From Apostichopus japonicus (lineage: Eukaryota > Echinodermata > Holothuroidea > Aspidochirotida > Stichopodidae), in NCBI RefSeq assembly GCF_037975245.1, contig NC_092562.1, positions 1,088,501-1,152,500 of the forward strand: 64,000 bases of DNA. The letters are read 5' to 3'. Of this stretch, positions 38,901-50,900 are shown piece by piece. The notes beneath the pieces were generated by a model that saw only the letters and a list, made by a program, of their open reading frames with translations, ran no database searches and was not told the origin of the DNA. The first letter of the stretch is position 1. Each line of letters starts with the position of its first letter. The position numbers and the translations under genes are program-made.

Positions 38901-41900
38901 CTTGTCCACGTGTAGCTGTCAGGCGGTTCTACAAAAATCTATGTCTGAGTCCGCCAAAGACTCATCAGGATTGGCGAAGGACGACGCACCCGACGAGCGG
39001 CTACGTGTCCCAGGTTCCTTTGGAACCTACGCAGACCTGTTTGTCTGGTCTTGAGGGTCGGAGCTAGGTAAAAATGGTAAAGTAATACTAATATTTTTCA
39101 AAAGAAGCATGAGCACTTGACAATATGTTGGGTACCTCTGACCATAAACCTTCTATTGATCTGTAAGTCAGTAGTTTAAAAATGTTTATTGTTTCATTAA
39201 TCATTTAATTTAAGAAGGGTTGGAGGTGGGGGTGGTAGTGTGATGGCGATCAACACAATTGAAGCCAAAGAAATAGGTTATTTGTTTCGATAACAGACGA
39301 GTCGTTCCAAGGGTCAATTCTTTAGCAATAACAGCCCCCTTAAACTTAGTACTTCTTCATACGTGTTGCTTCAGTTAGTTATTTCCTAATAGTCTGAGGA
39401 AATCACTTTCGCTATAAAATATCATATATATAATTTAATCATGACGTATATGTAAATTCTTTACATTGTCTGATGAAAACACTTTCGATAAAAAAAAATT
39501 CATATTTATAATTTAATGACAACATATAAGTACATTGTTTATATTGTCCTAACAATAAAGAACATCAGAGGCAATCAACTTTTCTGTTATATTCGCAGGA
39601 GTGGGAACACCGTGTAACAAATTAATATATTTGATATTTAGCATCAAAGTGAAAGATGAATATGATTCACTATTAACAACTACATTTTTTCGGATTCTAA
39701 CCTTAACAAATTTATTGGTGCCTAAATAATCAATGTTATTGAACAAACCTTGACAGGTGGTAGAGGTCAGTCTTGAGAACCCTGGCAGGCAGTTACAATT
39801 AAATCCTCCATTTGTATTTTGGCAGGTTGTTGAAGCATCGTCACAATTATCCGTTTGTAACAGGCACTCATTCAAATCTGGGTAAAAATGGTAAAGTATT
39901 ACTAATATTTTTCAAAAGAAGCATGAGCACTTGACAGTATGTTGGGTACCTCTGACCATAAACCTTCTATTGATTTGTATGTCAGTGGTTTTAAAATTTT
40001 CATTGTTTGATTAATCGTTTAATTTAAGAAGGGTTGGAGGTGGAGGTGGGGGTGAGGGTGTGATGGCGATCGACACAATTGAAGCCAATGAAATAGGTTA
40101 TTTGTTTCGATAACAGACGAGTTGTTCCAGGGGTCAATTCTATAGCAATAACAGCCCCCTTAAACTAAGTACTTCTTCATAGGTGTTATTTCAGTTAGTT
40201 ATTTCCTAATAGTCTGAGGAAATCACTTTCGCTATAAAACTTCATTTATATAATTTAGTCATGACGAATAAGTAATTCTTTACATTGTCTGATGAAAACA
40301 CTTTGATAAAAAAAATTCATATTTATAATTAAATGATAACATATAAGTATATTACAATAAAGAACATCAGAAGAAATCATTTTTTTTTATATATTTAGAG
40401 GTTTGGGGAACACCTTGTTACAAATTAATAGATTTGATATTTAGCATCAAAGTGAAAGATTAATATGATTCAACATAAAAAACTACATTTTTCTGATTCT
40501 AAACTTAACAAATTTATTGGTGCCTAAATAATCAATGTTATTGAACAAACCTTGACAGGTGGTAGGGTTCACTCTTGAAAACCCTTGCAGGCAGTTACAA
40601 ATAAATCCTCCATTTGTATTTTGGCAGGTTGAGGAAGCATCGTCACAATTATCCGTTTGTAACAGGCACTCATTCATATCTGGGTAAAAATGGTAAAGTA
40701 TTACTAATATCTTTCAAAAGAAGCATGAGCACTTGACAGTATGTTGGGTACCTCTGACCATAAACCTTCTATTGATTTGTAAGTCAGTCGTTTTAAAATT
40801 TTCATTGTTTGATTAATCGTTTAATTTAAGAAGGGTTGGAGGTGGGGATGGGGATGGTAGTGTGATGGGGATCAACACAATTGAAGCCAAAGAAATAGGT
40901 TATTTGTTTCGATAACAGACGAGTCGTTCCAAGGGTCAATTCTATAGCAATAACAGCCCCCTTAAACTTAGTACTTCTTCATAGGTTTTATTTCAGTTAG
41001 TTATTTCCTAATAGTCTGAGGAAATCACTTTCGCTATAAAACATCATATATATAATTTAGTCATGACGTATAAGTAAATTCTTTACATTGTCTGATGAAA
41101 ACACTTTCTATAAAAAAAATTCATATTTATAATTTAATGATAACATATAAGTACATTGTTTATATTGTACTAACAATAAAGAACATCAGAAGAAATCAAT
41201 CTTTTTTTTTATATATGTAGAGGTCTGGGAACACCTTGTTACAAACTAATATATTTGATATTTAGCATCAAAGTGTAAGATTAATATGATTCAACATAAA
41301 CAACTACATTTTTTGGATTCTAACCTTAATGAATTTATTGGCGCCCAAAAAAATAAATATTATTGAACAAACCTTGACAGGTGGTGGAAGTCTGTCTTGA
41401 GAACCCTGGCAGGCAGTTACAAGTAAATCCTCCATTTGTATTTTGGCAGGTTGTTGAAGCATCGTCACAATTATCCGTTTGTAACAGGCACTCATTCATA
41501 TCTGGGTAAAAATGGTAAAGTAATACTAATATTTTTCAAAAGAAGCATGAGCACTTGACAGTATGTTGGGTACCTCTGACCATAAACCTTCTATTGATTT
41601 GTGTGTCAGTAGTTTTAAATGTTCATTGTTTGATTAATTGTTTAATTTAAGAAGGGTTGGAGGTAGGGGTAAGGCTAGGGCTGATGAAAACACTTTCTAT
41701 AAAAAAAATTCATATTTATAATTTAATGATAACATATAAGTACATTGTTTATATTGTACTAACAATAAAGAACATCAGAAGAAATCAATCTTTTTTTTTA
41801 TATATGTAGAGGTCTGGGAACACCTTGTTACAAACTAATATATTTGATATTTAGCATCAAAGTGTAAGATTAATATGATTCAACATAAACAACTACATTT

Positions 41901-44900
41901 TTTGGATTCTAACCTTAATGAATTTATTGGCGCCCAAAAAAATAAATATTATTGAACAAACCTTGACAGGTGGTGGAAGTCTGTCTTGAGAACCCTGGCA
42001 GGCAGTTACAAGTAAATCCTCCATTTGTATTTTGGCAGGTTGTTGAAGCATCGTCACAATTATCCGTTTGTAACAGGCACTCATTCATATCTGGGTAAAA
42101 ATGGTAAAGTAATACTAATATTTTTCAAAAGAAGCATGAGCACTTGACAGTATGTTGGGTACCTCTGACCATAAACCTTCTATTGATTTGTGTGTCAGTA
42201 GTTTTAAATGTTCATTGTTTGATTAATTGTTTAATTTAAGAAGGGTTGGAGGTAGGGGTAAGGCTAGGGCTGATGAAAACACTTTCTATAAAAAAATTCA
42301 TATTTATAATTTAATGATAACATATAAGTACATTGTTTATATTGTACTAACAATAAAGAACATCAGAAGAAATCAATCTTTTTTTTTATATATGTAGAGG
42401 TCTGGGAACACCTTGTTACAAACTAATATATTTGATATTTAGCATCAAAGTGTAAGATTAATATGATTCAACATAAACAACTACATTTTTTGGATTCTAA
42501 CCTTAATGAATTTATTGGCGCCCAAAAAAATAAATATTATTGAACAAACCTTGACAGGTGGTGGAAGTCTGTCTTGAGAACCCTGGCAGGCAGTTACAAG
42601 TAAATCCTCCATTTGTATTTTGGCAGGTTGTTGAAGCATCGTCACAATTATCCGTTTGTAACAGGCACTCATTCATATCTGGGTAAAAATGGTAAAGTAA
42701 TACTAATATTTTTCAAAAGAAGCATGAGCACTTGACAGTATGTTGGGTACCTCTGACCATAAACCTTCTATTGATTTGTGTGTCAGTAGTTTTAAATGTT
42801 CATTGTTTGATTAATTGTTTAATTTAAGAAGGGTTGGAGGTAGGGGTAAGGCTAGGGCTGATGAAAACACTTTCTATAAAAAAAATTCATATTTATAATT
42901 TAATGATAACATATAAGTACATTGTTTATATTGTACTAACAATAAAGAACATCAGAAGAAATCAATCTTTTTTTTTATATATGTAGAGGTCTGGGAACAC
43001 CTTGTTACAAACTAATATATTTGATATTTAGCATCAAAGTGTAAGATTAATATGATTCAACATAAACAACTACATTTTTTGGATTCTAACCTTAATGAAT
43101 TTATTGGCGCCCTAAAAAATAAATATTATTGAACAAACCTTGACAGGTGGTGGAAGTCTGTCTTGAGAACCCTGGCAGGCAGTTACAAGTAAATCCTCCA
43201 TTTGTATTTTGGCAGGTTGTTGAAGCATCGTCACAATTATCCGTTTGTAACAGGCACTCATTCATATCTGGGTAAAAATGGTAAAGTAATACTAATATTT
43301 TTCAAAAGAAGCATGAGCACTTGACAGTATGTTGGGTACCTCTGACCATAAACCTTCTATTGATTTGTGTGTCAGTAGTTTTAAATGTTCATTGTTTGAT
43401 TAATTGTTTAATTTAAGAAGGGTTGGAGGTAGGGGTAAGGCTAGGGCTGATGAAAACACTTTCTATAAAAAAAATTCATATTTATAATTTAATGATAACA
43501 TATAAGTACATTGTTTATATTGTACTAACAATAAAGAACATCAGAAGAAATCAATCTTTTTTTTTATATATGTAGAGGTCTGGGAACACCTTGTTACAAA
43601 CTAATATATTTGATATTTAGCATCAAAGTGTAAGATTAATATGATTCAACATAAACAACTACATTTTTTGGATTCTAACCTTAATGAATTTATTGGCGCC
43701 CTAAAAAATAAATATTATTGAACAAACCTTGACAGGTGGTGGAAGTCTGTCTTGAGAACCCTGGCAGGCAGTTACAAGTAAATCCTCCATTTGTATTTTG
43801 GCAGGTTGTTGAAGCATCGTCACAATTATCCGTTTGTAACAGGCACTCATTCATATCTGGGTAAAAATGGTAAAGTAATACTAATATTTTTCAAAAGAAG
43901 CATGAGCACTTGACAGTATGTTGGGTACCTCTGACCATAAACCTTCTATTGATTTGTGTGTCAGTAGTTTTAAATGTTCATTGTTTGATTAATTGTTTAA
44001 TTTAAGAAGGGTTGGAGGTAGGGGTAAGGCTAGGGGTCCACAGGGATGAAGGTGGAATCGTCCTCTGGCGTTTCGTTCCTCGAACGCAGTTTTGACGATG
44101 ATTTTGGGGCCTGATGGTCCCGTTGGGGAGTCCTCAAACCCCAACCATTGTTTGAAAACTTCCGCGGCTTTTGCGATGAGGTCAGGTGGTAGGGTGGTAC
44201 CCCGCAGTTCCACCTCCTCTTCCGATTCCGCTTCAGGGAACCGATCGCCCTCGAAGTCTTTGAGGCGGTCTCCGAGTTGTGAAAATGCTACCGAGACTTG
44301 AAGCTCCAAAGCATCGGGGTCTGGAACGATAGAGGAGAGGTTCCTCGCGACCCGTGGAGGCACGGTGCATAATTGGACAGGGCATTCCCCTGTTGCGGGC
44401 GGGATGTCAGCTATTGATCCCACCGATCTGGGACTGGCTGCCGTCGCGGGGGTCAGGTGCCGGACCAGCGGGGATAGTACCAATGTGAGCTGCGAGAGCA
44501 GCCACGCACAATCGGTGGAGGGAGGTCCTGTAGGCGAGGGCGCTGCCTCCGAAGACCTACAACGTTTCTTGTCCACGTGTAGCTGTCAGGCGGTTCTACA
44601 AAAATCTATGTCTGAGTCCGCCAAAGACTCATCAGGATTGGCGAAGGACGACGCACCCGACGAGCGGCTACGTGTCCCAGGTTCCTTTGGAACCTACGCA
44701 GACCTGTTTGTCTGGTCTTGAGGGTCGGAGCTAGGTAAAAATGGTAAAGTAATACTAATATTTTTCAAAAGAAGCATGAGCACTTGACAATATGTTGGGT
44801 ACCTCTGACCATAAACCTTCTATTGATCTGTAAGTCAGTAGTTTAAAAATGTTTATTGTTTCATTAATCATTTAATTTAAGAAGGGTTGGAGGTGGGGGT

Positions 44901-47900
44901 GGTAGTGTGATGGCGATCAACACAATTGAAGCCAAAGAAATAGGTTATTTGTTTCGATAACAGACGAGTCGTTCCAAGGGTCAATTCTTTAGCAATAACA
45001 GCCCCCTTAAACTTAGTACTTCTTCATACGTGTTGCTTCAGTTAGTTATTTCCTAATAGTCTGAGGAAATCACTTTCGCTATAAAATATCATATATATAA
45101 TTTAATCATGACGTATATGTAAATTCTTTACATTGTCTGATGAAAACACTTTCGATAAAAAAAAATTCATATTTATAATTTAATGACAACATATAAGTAC
45201 ATTGTTTATATTGTCCTAACAATAAAGAACATCAGAGGCAATCAACTTTTCTGTTATATTCGCAGGAGTGGGAACACCGTGTAACAAATTAATATATTTG
45301 ATATTTAGCATCAAAGTGAAAGATGAATATGATTCACTATTAACAACTACATTTTTTCGGATTCTAACCTTAACAAATTTATTGGTGCCTAAATAATCAA
45401 TGTTATTGAACAAACCTTGACAGGTGGTAGAGGTCAGTCTTGAGAACCCTGGCAGGCAGTTACAATTAAATCCTCCATTTGTATTTTGGCAGGTTGTTGA
45501 AGCATCGTCACAATTATCCGTTTGTAACAGGCACTCATTCAAATCTGGGTAAAAATGGTAAAGTATTACTAATATTTTTCAAAAGAAGCATGAGCACTTG
45601 ACAGTATGTTGGGTACCTCTGACCATAAACCTTCTATTGATTTGTATGTCAGTGGTTTTAAAATTTTCATTGTTTGATTAATCGTTTAATTTAAGAAGGG
45701 TTGGAGGTGGAGGTGGGGGTGAGGGTGTGATGGCGATCGACACAACTGAAGCCAATGAAATAGGTTATTTGTTTCGATAACAGACGAGTTGTTCCAGGGG
45801 TCAATTCTATAGCAATAACAGCCCCCTTAAACTAAGTACTTCTTCATAGGTGTTATTTCAGTTAGTTATTTCCTAATAGTCTGAGGAAATCACTTTCGCT
45901 ATAAAACTTCATTTATATAATTTAGTCATGACGAATAAGTAATTCTTTACATTGTCTGATGAAAACACTTTGATAAAAAAACTTCATATTTATAATTAAA
46001 TGATAACATATAAGTATATTACAATAAAGAACATCAGAAGAAATCATTTTTTTTTATATATTTAGAGGTTTGGGGAACACCTTGTTACAAATTAATAGAT
46101 TTGATATTTAGCATCAAAGTGAAAGATTAATATGATTCAACATAAAAAACTACATTTTTCTGATTCTAAACTTAACAAATTTATTGGTGCCTAAATAATC
46201 AATGTTATTGAACAAACCTTGACAGGTGGTAGGGTTCACTCTTGAAAACCCTTGCAGGCAGTTACAAATAAATCCTCCATTTGTATTTTGGCAGGTTGAG
46301 GAAGCATCGTCACAATTATCCGTTTGTAACAGGCACTCATTCATATCTGGGTAAAAATGGTAAAGTATTACTAATATCTTTCAAAAGAAGCATGAGCACT
46401 TGACAGTATGTTGGGTACCTCTGACCATAAACCTTCTATTGATCTGTAAGTCAGTCGTTTTAAAATTTTCATTGTTTGATTAATCGTTTAATTTAAGAAG
46501 GGTTGGAGGTGGGGATGGGGATGGTAGTGTGATGGGGATCAACACAATTGAAGCCAAAGAAATAAGTTATTTGTTTCGATAACAGACGAGTCGTTCCAAG
46601 GGTCAATTCTATAGCAATAACAGCCCCCTTAAACTTAGTACTTCTTCATAGGTTTTATTTCAGTTAGTTATTTCCTAATAGTCTGAGGAAATCACTTTCG
46701 CTATAAAACATCATATATATAATTTAGTCATGAAGTATAAGTAAATTCTTTACATTGTCTGATGAAAACACTTTCTATAAAAAAAATTCATATTTATAAT
46801 TTAATGATAACATATAAGTACATTGTTTATATTGTACTAACAAAAAAGAAAATCAGAAGAAATCAATCTTTTTTTTTATATATGTAGAGGTCTGGGAACA
46901 CCTTGTTACAAACTAATATATTTGATATTTAGCATCAAAGTGTAAGATTAATATGATTCAACATAAACAACTACATTTTTTGGATTCTAACCTTAATGAA
47001 TTTATTGGCGCCCAAAAAAATAAATATTATTGAACAAACCTTGACAGGTGGTGGAAGTCTGTCTTGAGAACCCTGGCAGGCAGTTACAAGTAAATCCTCC
47101 ATTTGTATTTTGGCAGGTTGTTGAAGCATCGTCACAATTATCCGTTTGTAACAGGCACTCATTCATATCTGGGTAAAAATGGTAAAGTAATACTAATATT
47201 TTTCAAAAGAAGCATGAGCACTTGACAGTATGTTGGGTACCTCTGACCATAAACCTTCTATTGATTTGTGTGTCAGTAGTTTTAAATGTTCATTGTTTGA
47301 CTAATCGTTTAATTTAAGAAGGGTTGGGGGGGGGGTTGGGTGGGGGTGTGATGGCGATCGACACAATTGAAGCCAATGAAATAGGTTATTTGTTTCGATA
47401 ACAGACGAGTCGTTCCAAGGGTCAATTCTATAGCAATAACAGCCCCCTTAAACTTAGTACTTCTTCATAGGTTTTATTTCAGTTAGTTATTTCTTAATAG
47501 TCTGAGGAAGTCACTTTCGCTATAAAACATCATATAACTTAATTATGACGTATAAGTTAATTCTTTACATTGTCTGATGAAAACACTTTGATAAAAAAAA
47601 TTCATATTTATAATTAAATGATAACATATAAGTATATTACAATAAAGAACATCAGAAGAAATCAATTTTTTTTATATATTTAGAGGTCTGGGGAACACCT
47701 TGTTACAAATTAATATATTTGATATTTAGCATCAAAGTGAAAGATTAATATGATTCAACATAAACAACTACATTTTTTTCGGATTCTAACCTTAACAGAT
47801 TTATTGGTGCCTAAATAATCAATGTTATTGAACAAACCTTCACAAGTGGTAGAGGTCACTCTTGAGAACCCTGGCAGGCAGTTACAAGTAAATCCTTCAT

Positions 47901-50900
47901 TTGTATCTTGGCAGGTCGTTGAAGCATCGTCACAATTATCCGTTTGTAGCAGGCACTCATTAACATCTGGGTAGAAATGGTAAAGTATTACTAATATCTT
48001 TCAAAAGAAGCATGAGCACTTAACAATATGTTGGGTACCTCTGACCATAAACCTTCTATTGATTTGTATGTCAGTAGTTTTAAAATGTTCATGGTTTGAT
48101 TAATCCTTTTATTTTAAGAAGGGTTGGAGGTGGGTGGGGGTGTGATGGCGATCGACACAACTGAAGCCAATTAAATAGGTTATTTGTTTCGATAACAGAC
48201 GAGTCGTTCCAAGGTTCAATTCTATAGCAATAACAGCCCCCTTAAACTTAGTACTTCTTCATACATGTCGCTTCAGTTAGTAATAAGTAAAGTAAAGTTA
48301 AATAAAGTACACATAATCATACTCCAAAGGTTCTCAGAATGTGATATTTATTACTGAAAATCTTTAAATGCCTATAGCAGAAGGCTACACACCATATGAT
48401 ATAAATACAAAGAAAGTCTACATGAGACAAAACTCAAGGCATTGGATGAAATTGTTAGTGTGTTTTCTAACTTTTACGGTATGAATTAAGGTGCTGAAAC
48501 AAGATTGGGTAGATCATCTTTTACATCAATTGTTACTACTACCAAATTGTCATATTGTGAAACAACTTCTTTTAGTTTATTCCCCATTTTTGCGGTTACA
48601 AATAATAGTTTGCTTAGGATGTGTCCTTCAAATTTTTAGGTCTGCATTTTGGTGCTATTTTATTATCACTGATATGTAACCTTACTGTTGCACAGGTAAT
48701 TAAAGGAAAAGCAACGTTGGTTACCAGGCTTGGGGTAATCGTAATCAGTAATCGTAATCGATTACAATCGATTACATTTTTTGAAGTAATCGTAATCGTA
48801 ATCGATTACTTTTGTGAAAATTACAAAGTAATCGTAATCGTAATCGATTACAAGGGCAAAGTAATCGTAATCGTATTACATTTATGATTACAGTGAAATT
48901 TGAATGAGAAGGGCAAAATTAGTAGAAATGATTAAAACTAATTCTTACTATTGGCTTTTACTGTGACCAAAGAAGTGTTCCTGCTTCTAGAATTCTCTAG
49001 CACAATAAACATAAATTACTGGGGATTTGATCGCCATATTCAAGGATTTTTTATCACCTGAATTATTCTGTTCAAAAAAATCACTGCAAATTAAGTATTT
49101 TGGTGGATCAAAATTTGCTTTACCAGAGTTGACCACTTTTTGATGAAAATAATTTACTTTTACTTTGGCCTTCCATGTCCCTTGTACTGTGGAATGTCCC
49201 ATTTCAAAGCTGTTTAGTTTTACAAAGTGGCTATGGTTACGACTAGTCGTAAGAATAATTTCCGACTACGCATGCGCAGTTGCTATTTTCACGACCAGAA
49301 GTACTATTTTTACGACGAGGAGTAACAATAATTTCAGGCTAGGGTTAGAGTAAGGGTTAGGATTGAGGTTTAGGGTTATGTTTAGGGTTACCCCTACTAC
49401 ATGCGCAGTTGCTTTCTTTACGTTACTGCGCTTGAATTTGCCTTTGTCGTAAGAATAGTTTATAAATAATTGTTACGACTAGTCGTAAGAATAGCCACGG
49501 CCTTAGTTTTATTTTGGTGTTATAATGTAAAAGAGTTTTTAGTTTTGCTGCTATGCAGAAATTATTAGTTTCCAAATATAGTGTTGCATGAAAATCTTCA
49601 TTTGTTTTACTTTAGTATTTGTCTGTTTACTCTTTGTCTGTTTAAATTGTATTTTTTACTGGACTTATGGGTTACACATCTTAAACGTGTTAAAGCATAA
49701 ATGTGTAATGCCTGGTAGGAATTGTAGATATACTTCCACAATTTTGTCCGTATATACTGTAAATGCCCTTCCTTTGCCCTATTTCATTGCCCTATTTCCC
49801 GGCAGAAAGTTATATTAAACAGATATGCAGAGGATTGTGCAAGTAACCACAATGTAATCATGATTGTAATCACGATTACATTACAATGTAATCGTAATCA
49901 TAATCGATTACTTCAACTTTAGGCTGTAATCATAATCGTAATCATACATTCTCAAGTAATCGTAATCGTAATCGATTACATTCAGATGTAATCGCCCCAA
50001 GCCTGTTGGTTACTAAGCTGATTACCATTTTCAAATAGCACAGAAACTGTGGGAGGCAAATTTGCCTAAGATATGGTTGATTGAATGTAACAAAGTTGAC
50101 ATGCTAATATTTTCCCTTATTCCAGGAAGTGGAGTACCTTCCCTAGAAGTTTGTAGAAAATCGGCATAGCCGTTTAAGGAGATTTGACACAAAAATATAC
50201 ATTTGACATTTAACCATGTGACCTTTGACCTCGTTTTCCATTGCAATCACATATTTTGATAGTATGTGACAATTTCATTATACCTGAAGGTTCCATGTCA
50301 ATTCAATGTTCCCATATGAGTTATCGAAAAGTTTGATTTTCACTAAATTTGGTCAGTGGTTGAAAGGTCAAATGTAACATATATTTTAAGTGTAGTTTGC
50401 TGGTGATGAGATATGCAACTCCCTCTTGTTGTACTTACTACCGTCGCTTTTTTTCAACCACGTTTTTTACGTTTTTCTTAAAAAACGAATGTTTTTCATA
50501 CATTTTAGACAATAAGGGACTCGACTGCACCTCCCCCCATTTCCCCACAACATTTAATTTCACCAGTAAACAGCCTAAAGCAATTGACTCCTTAAATACC
50601 AGGCAGCCAGAAGCAATTTATTCCTTAATCATTATGATGAATATTCTCAATAATGTTCTCAATTCGTGAAGAAAGTAATGCGTATGTTCCTGTTGCTCAC
50701 ACCGTATAACACCACAGATTAATGTGACACTTGCTTCATGATCAATAAGGTTGTTCGCCTCTTTTAAAATCTACTGCTCAATTTATGACTGGATGGGCTG
50801 TAAATTCCCATGGACTTGAAGTGTTTCCAAAATGTCTGTATTGTGTGCTTAATCATTAGGCTACCGCTTACACTTCTAGTGATGTTTTTCGCACAGCTAT

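Larger units (their letters stand above)
38367..41659. repeat. Large duplication, left copy (3.3 kb)
   Basis: Matches 44034-47326 at a constant offset of 5,667 bp with only scattered differences, for example ACACAATTG against ACACAACTG and GACGTATAAG against GAAGTATAAG. It includes 0.7 kb of DIRS gag and three EGF exons. The left edge has the microhomology GGGTCC shared by the DIRS sequence and the second-copy junction. Confidence 0.9.
41092..44035. repeat. Five-copy tandem array of a 588-589-bp unit, each with one EGF exon
   Basis: Units run 41092-41680, 41681-42269, 42270-42857, 42858-43446 and 43447-44035. The junction is GGTAAGGCTAGGG|CTGATGAAAAC. Each unit lacks about 230 bp of the longer 800-820-bp intron type (the part from GTGTGATGG to TTTACATTGT). 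Intronic sequence is as conserved as the exon. The units differ by one or two A-run changes and a CCCTAA/CCCAAA variant. Confidence 0.95.
44034..47326. repeat. Large duplication, right copy (3.3 kb)
   Basis: The partner of 38367-41659. The left edge fuses the end of the 589-bp array (GGCTAGGG) to the interior of DIRS gag (GTCCACAGGG). On the right it continues into a full-length intron unit and not into 589-bp units. It carries EGF exons at 45416, 46218 and 47040. Confidence 0.9.
48725..50005. mobile_element. hAT-type non-autonomous transposon with TAATCG subterminal repeats
   Basis: Terminal inverted repeats CAGGCTTGGGG / CCCCAAGCCTG are flanked by an exact 8-bp target duplication TTGGTTAC at 48717-48724 and 50006-50013. 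Both ends are packed with GTAATCGTAATC / GATTACGATTAC subterminal repeats (about 48735-48895 and 49850-49990), as expected for transposase binding sites in hAT elements. No transposase frame remains. A smaller element (49223-49502) is nested inside. Confidence 0.9.

Noticed and set aside
38425-39054. Plus-strand open frames opposite the DIRS gag (also 44092-44721)
   Set aside because: Antisense shadows; the minus strand shows the gag-like start and continuity with the RT.
41304-42672. Open frames starting [10 protein letters not shown] repeated in the array
   Set aside because: They are an out-of-frame reading of the EGF exons; the phase that links all exons gives [12 protein letters not shown] with six cysteines.
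41092-44035. Regular direct repeats reminiscent of a CRISPR-like array
   Set aside because: Unit length is 589 bp, each unit contains an EGF exon with splice sites, and the DNA is clearly animal.
49336-49392. Chromosome end or telomere
   Set aside because: The TTAGGG-like run is short, imperfect and lies inside a nested MITE with non-telomeric sequence on both sides.
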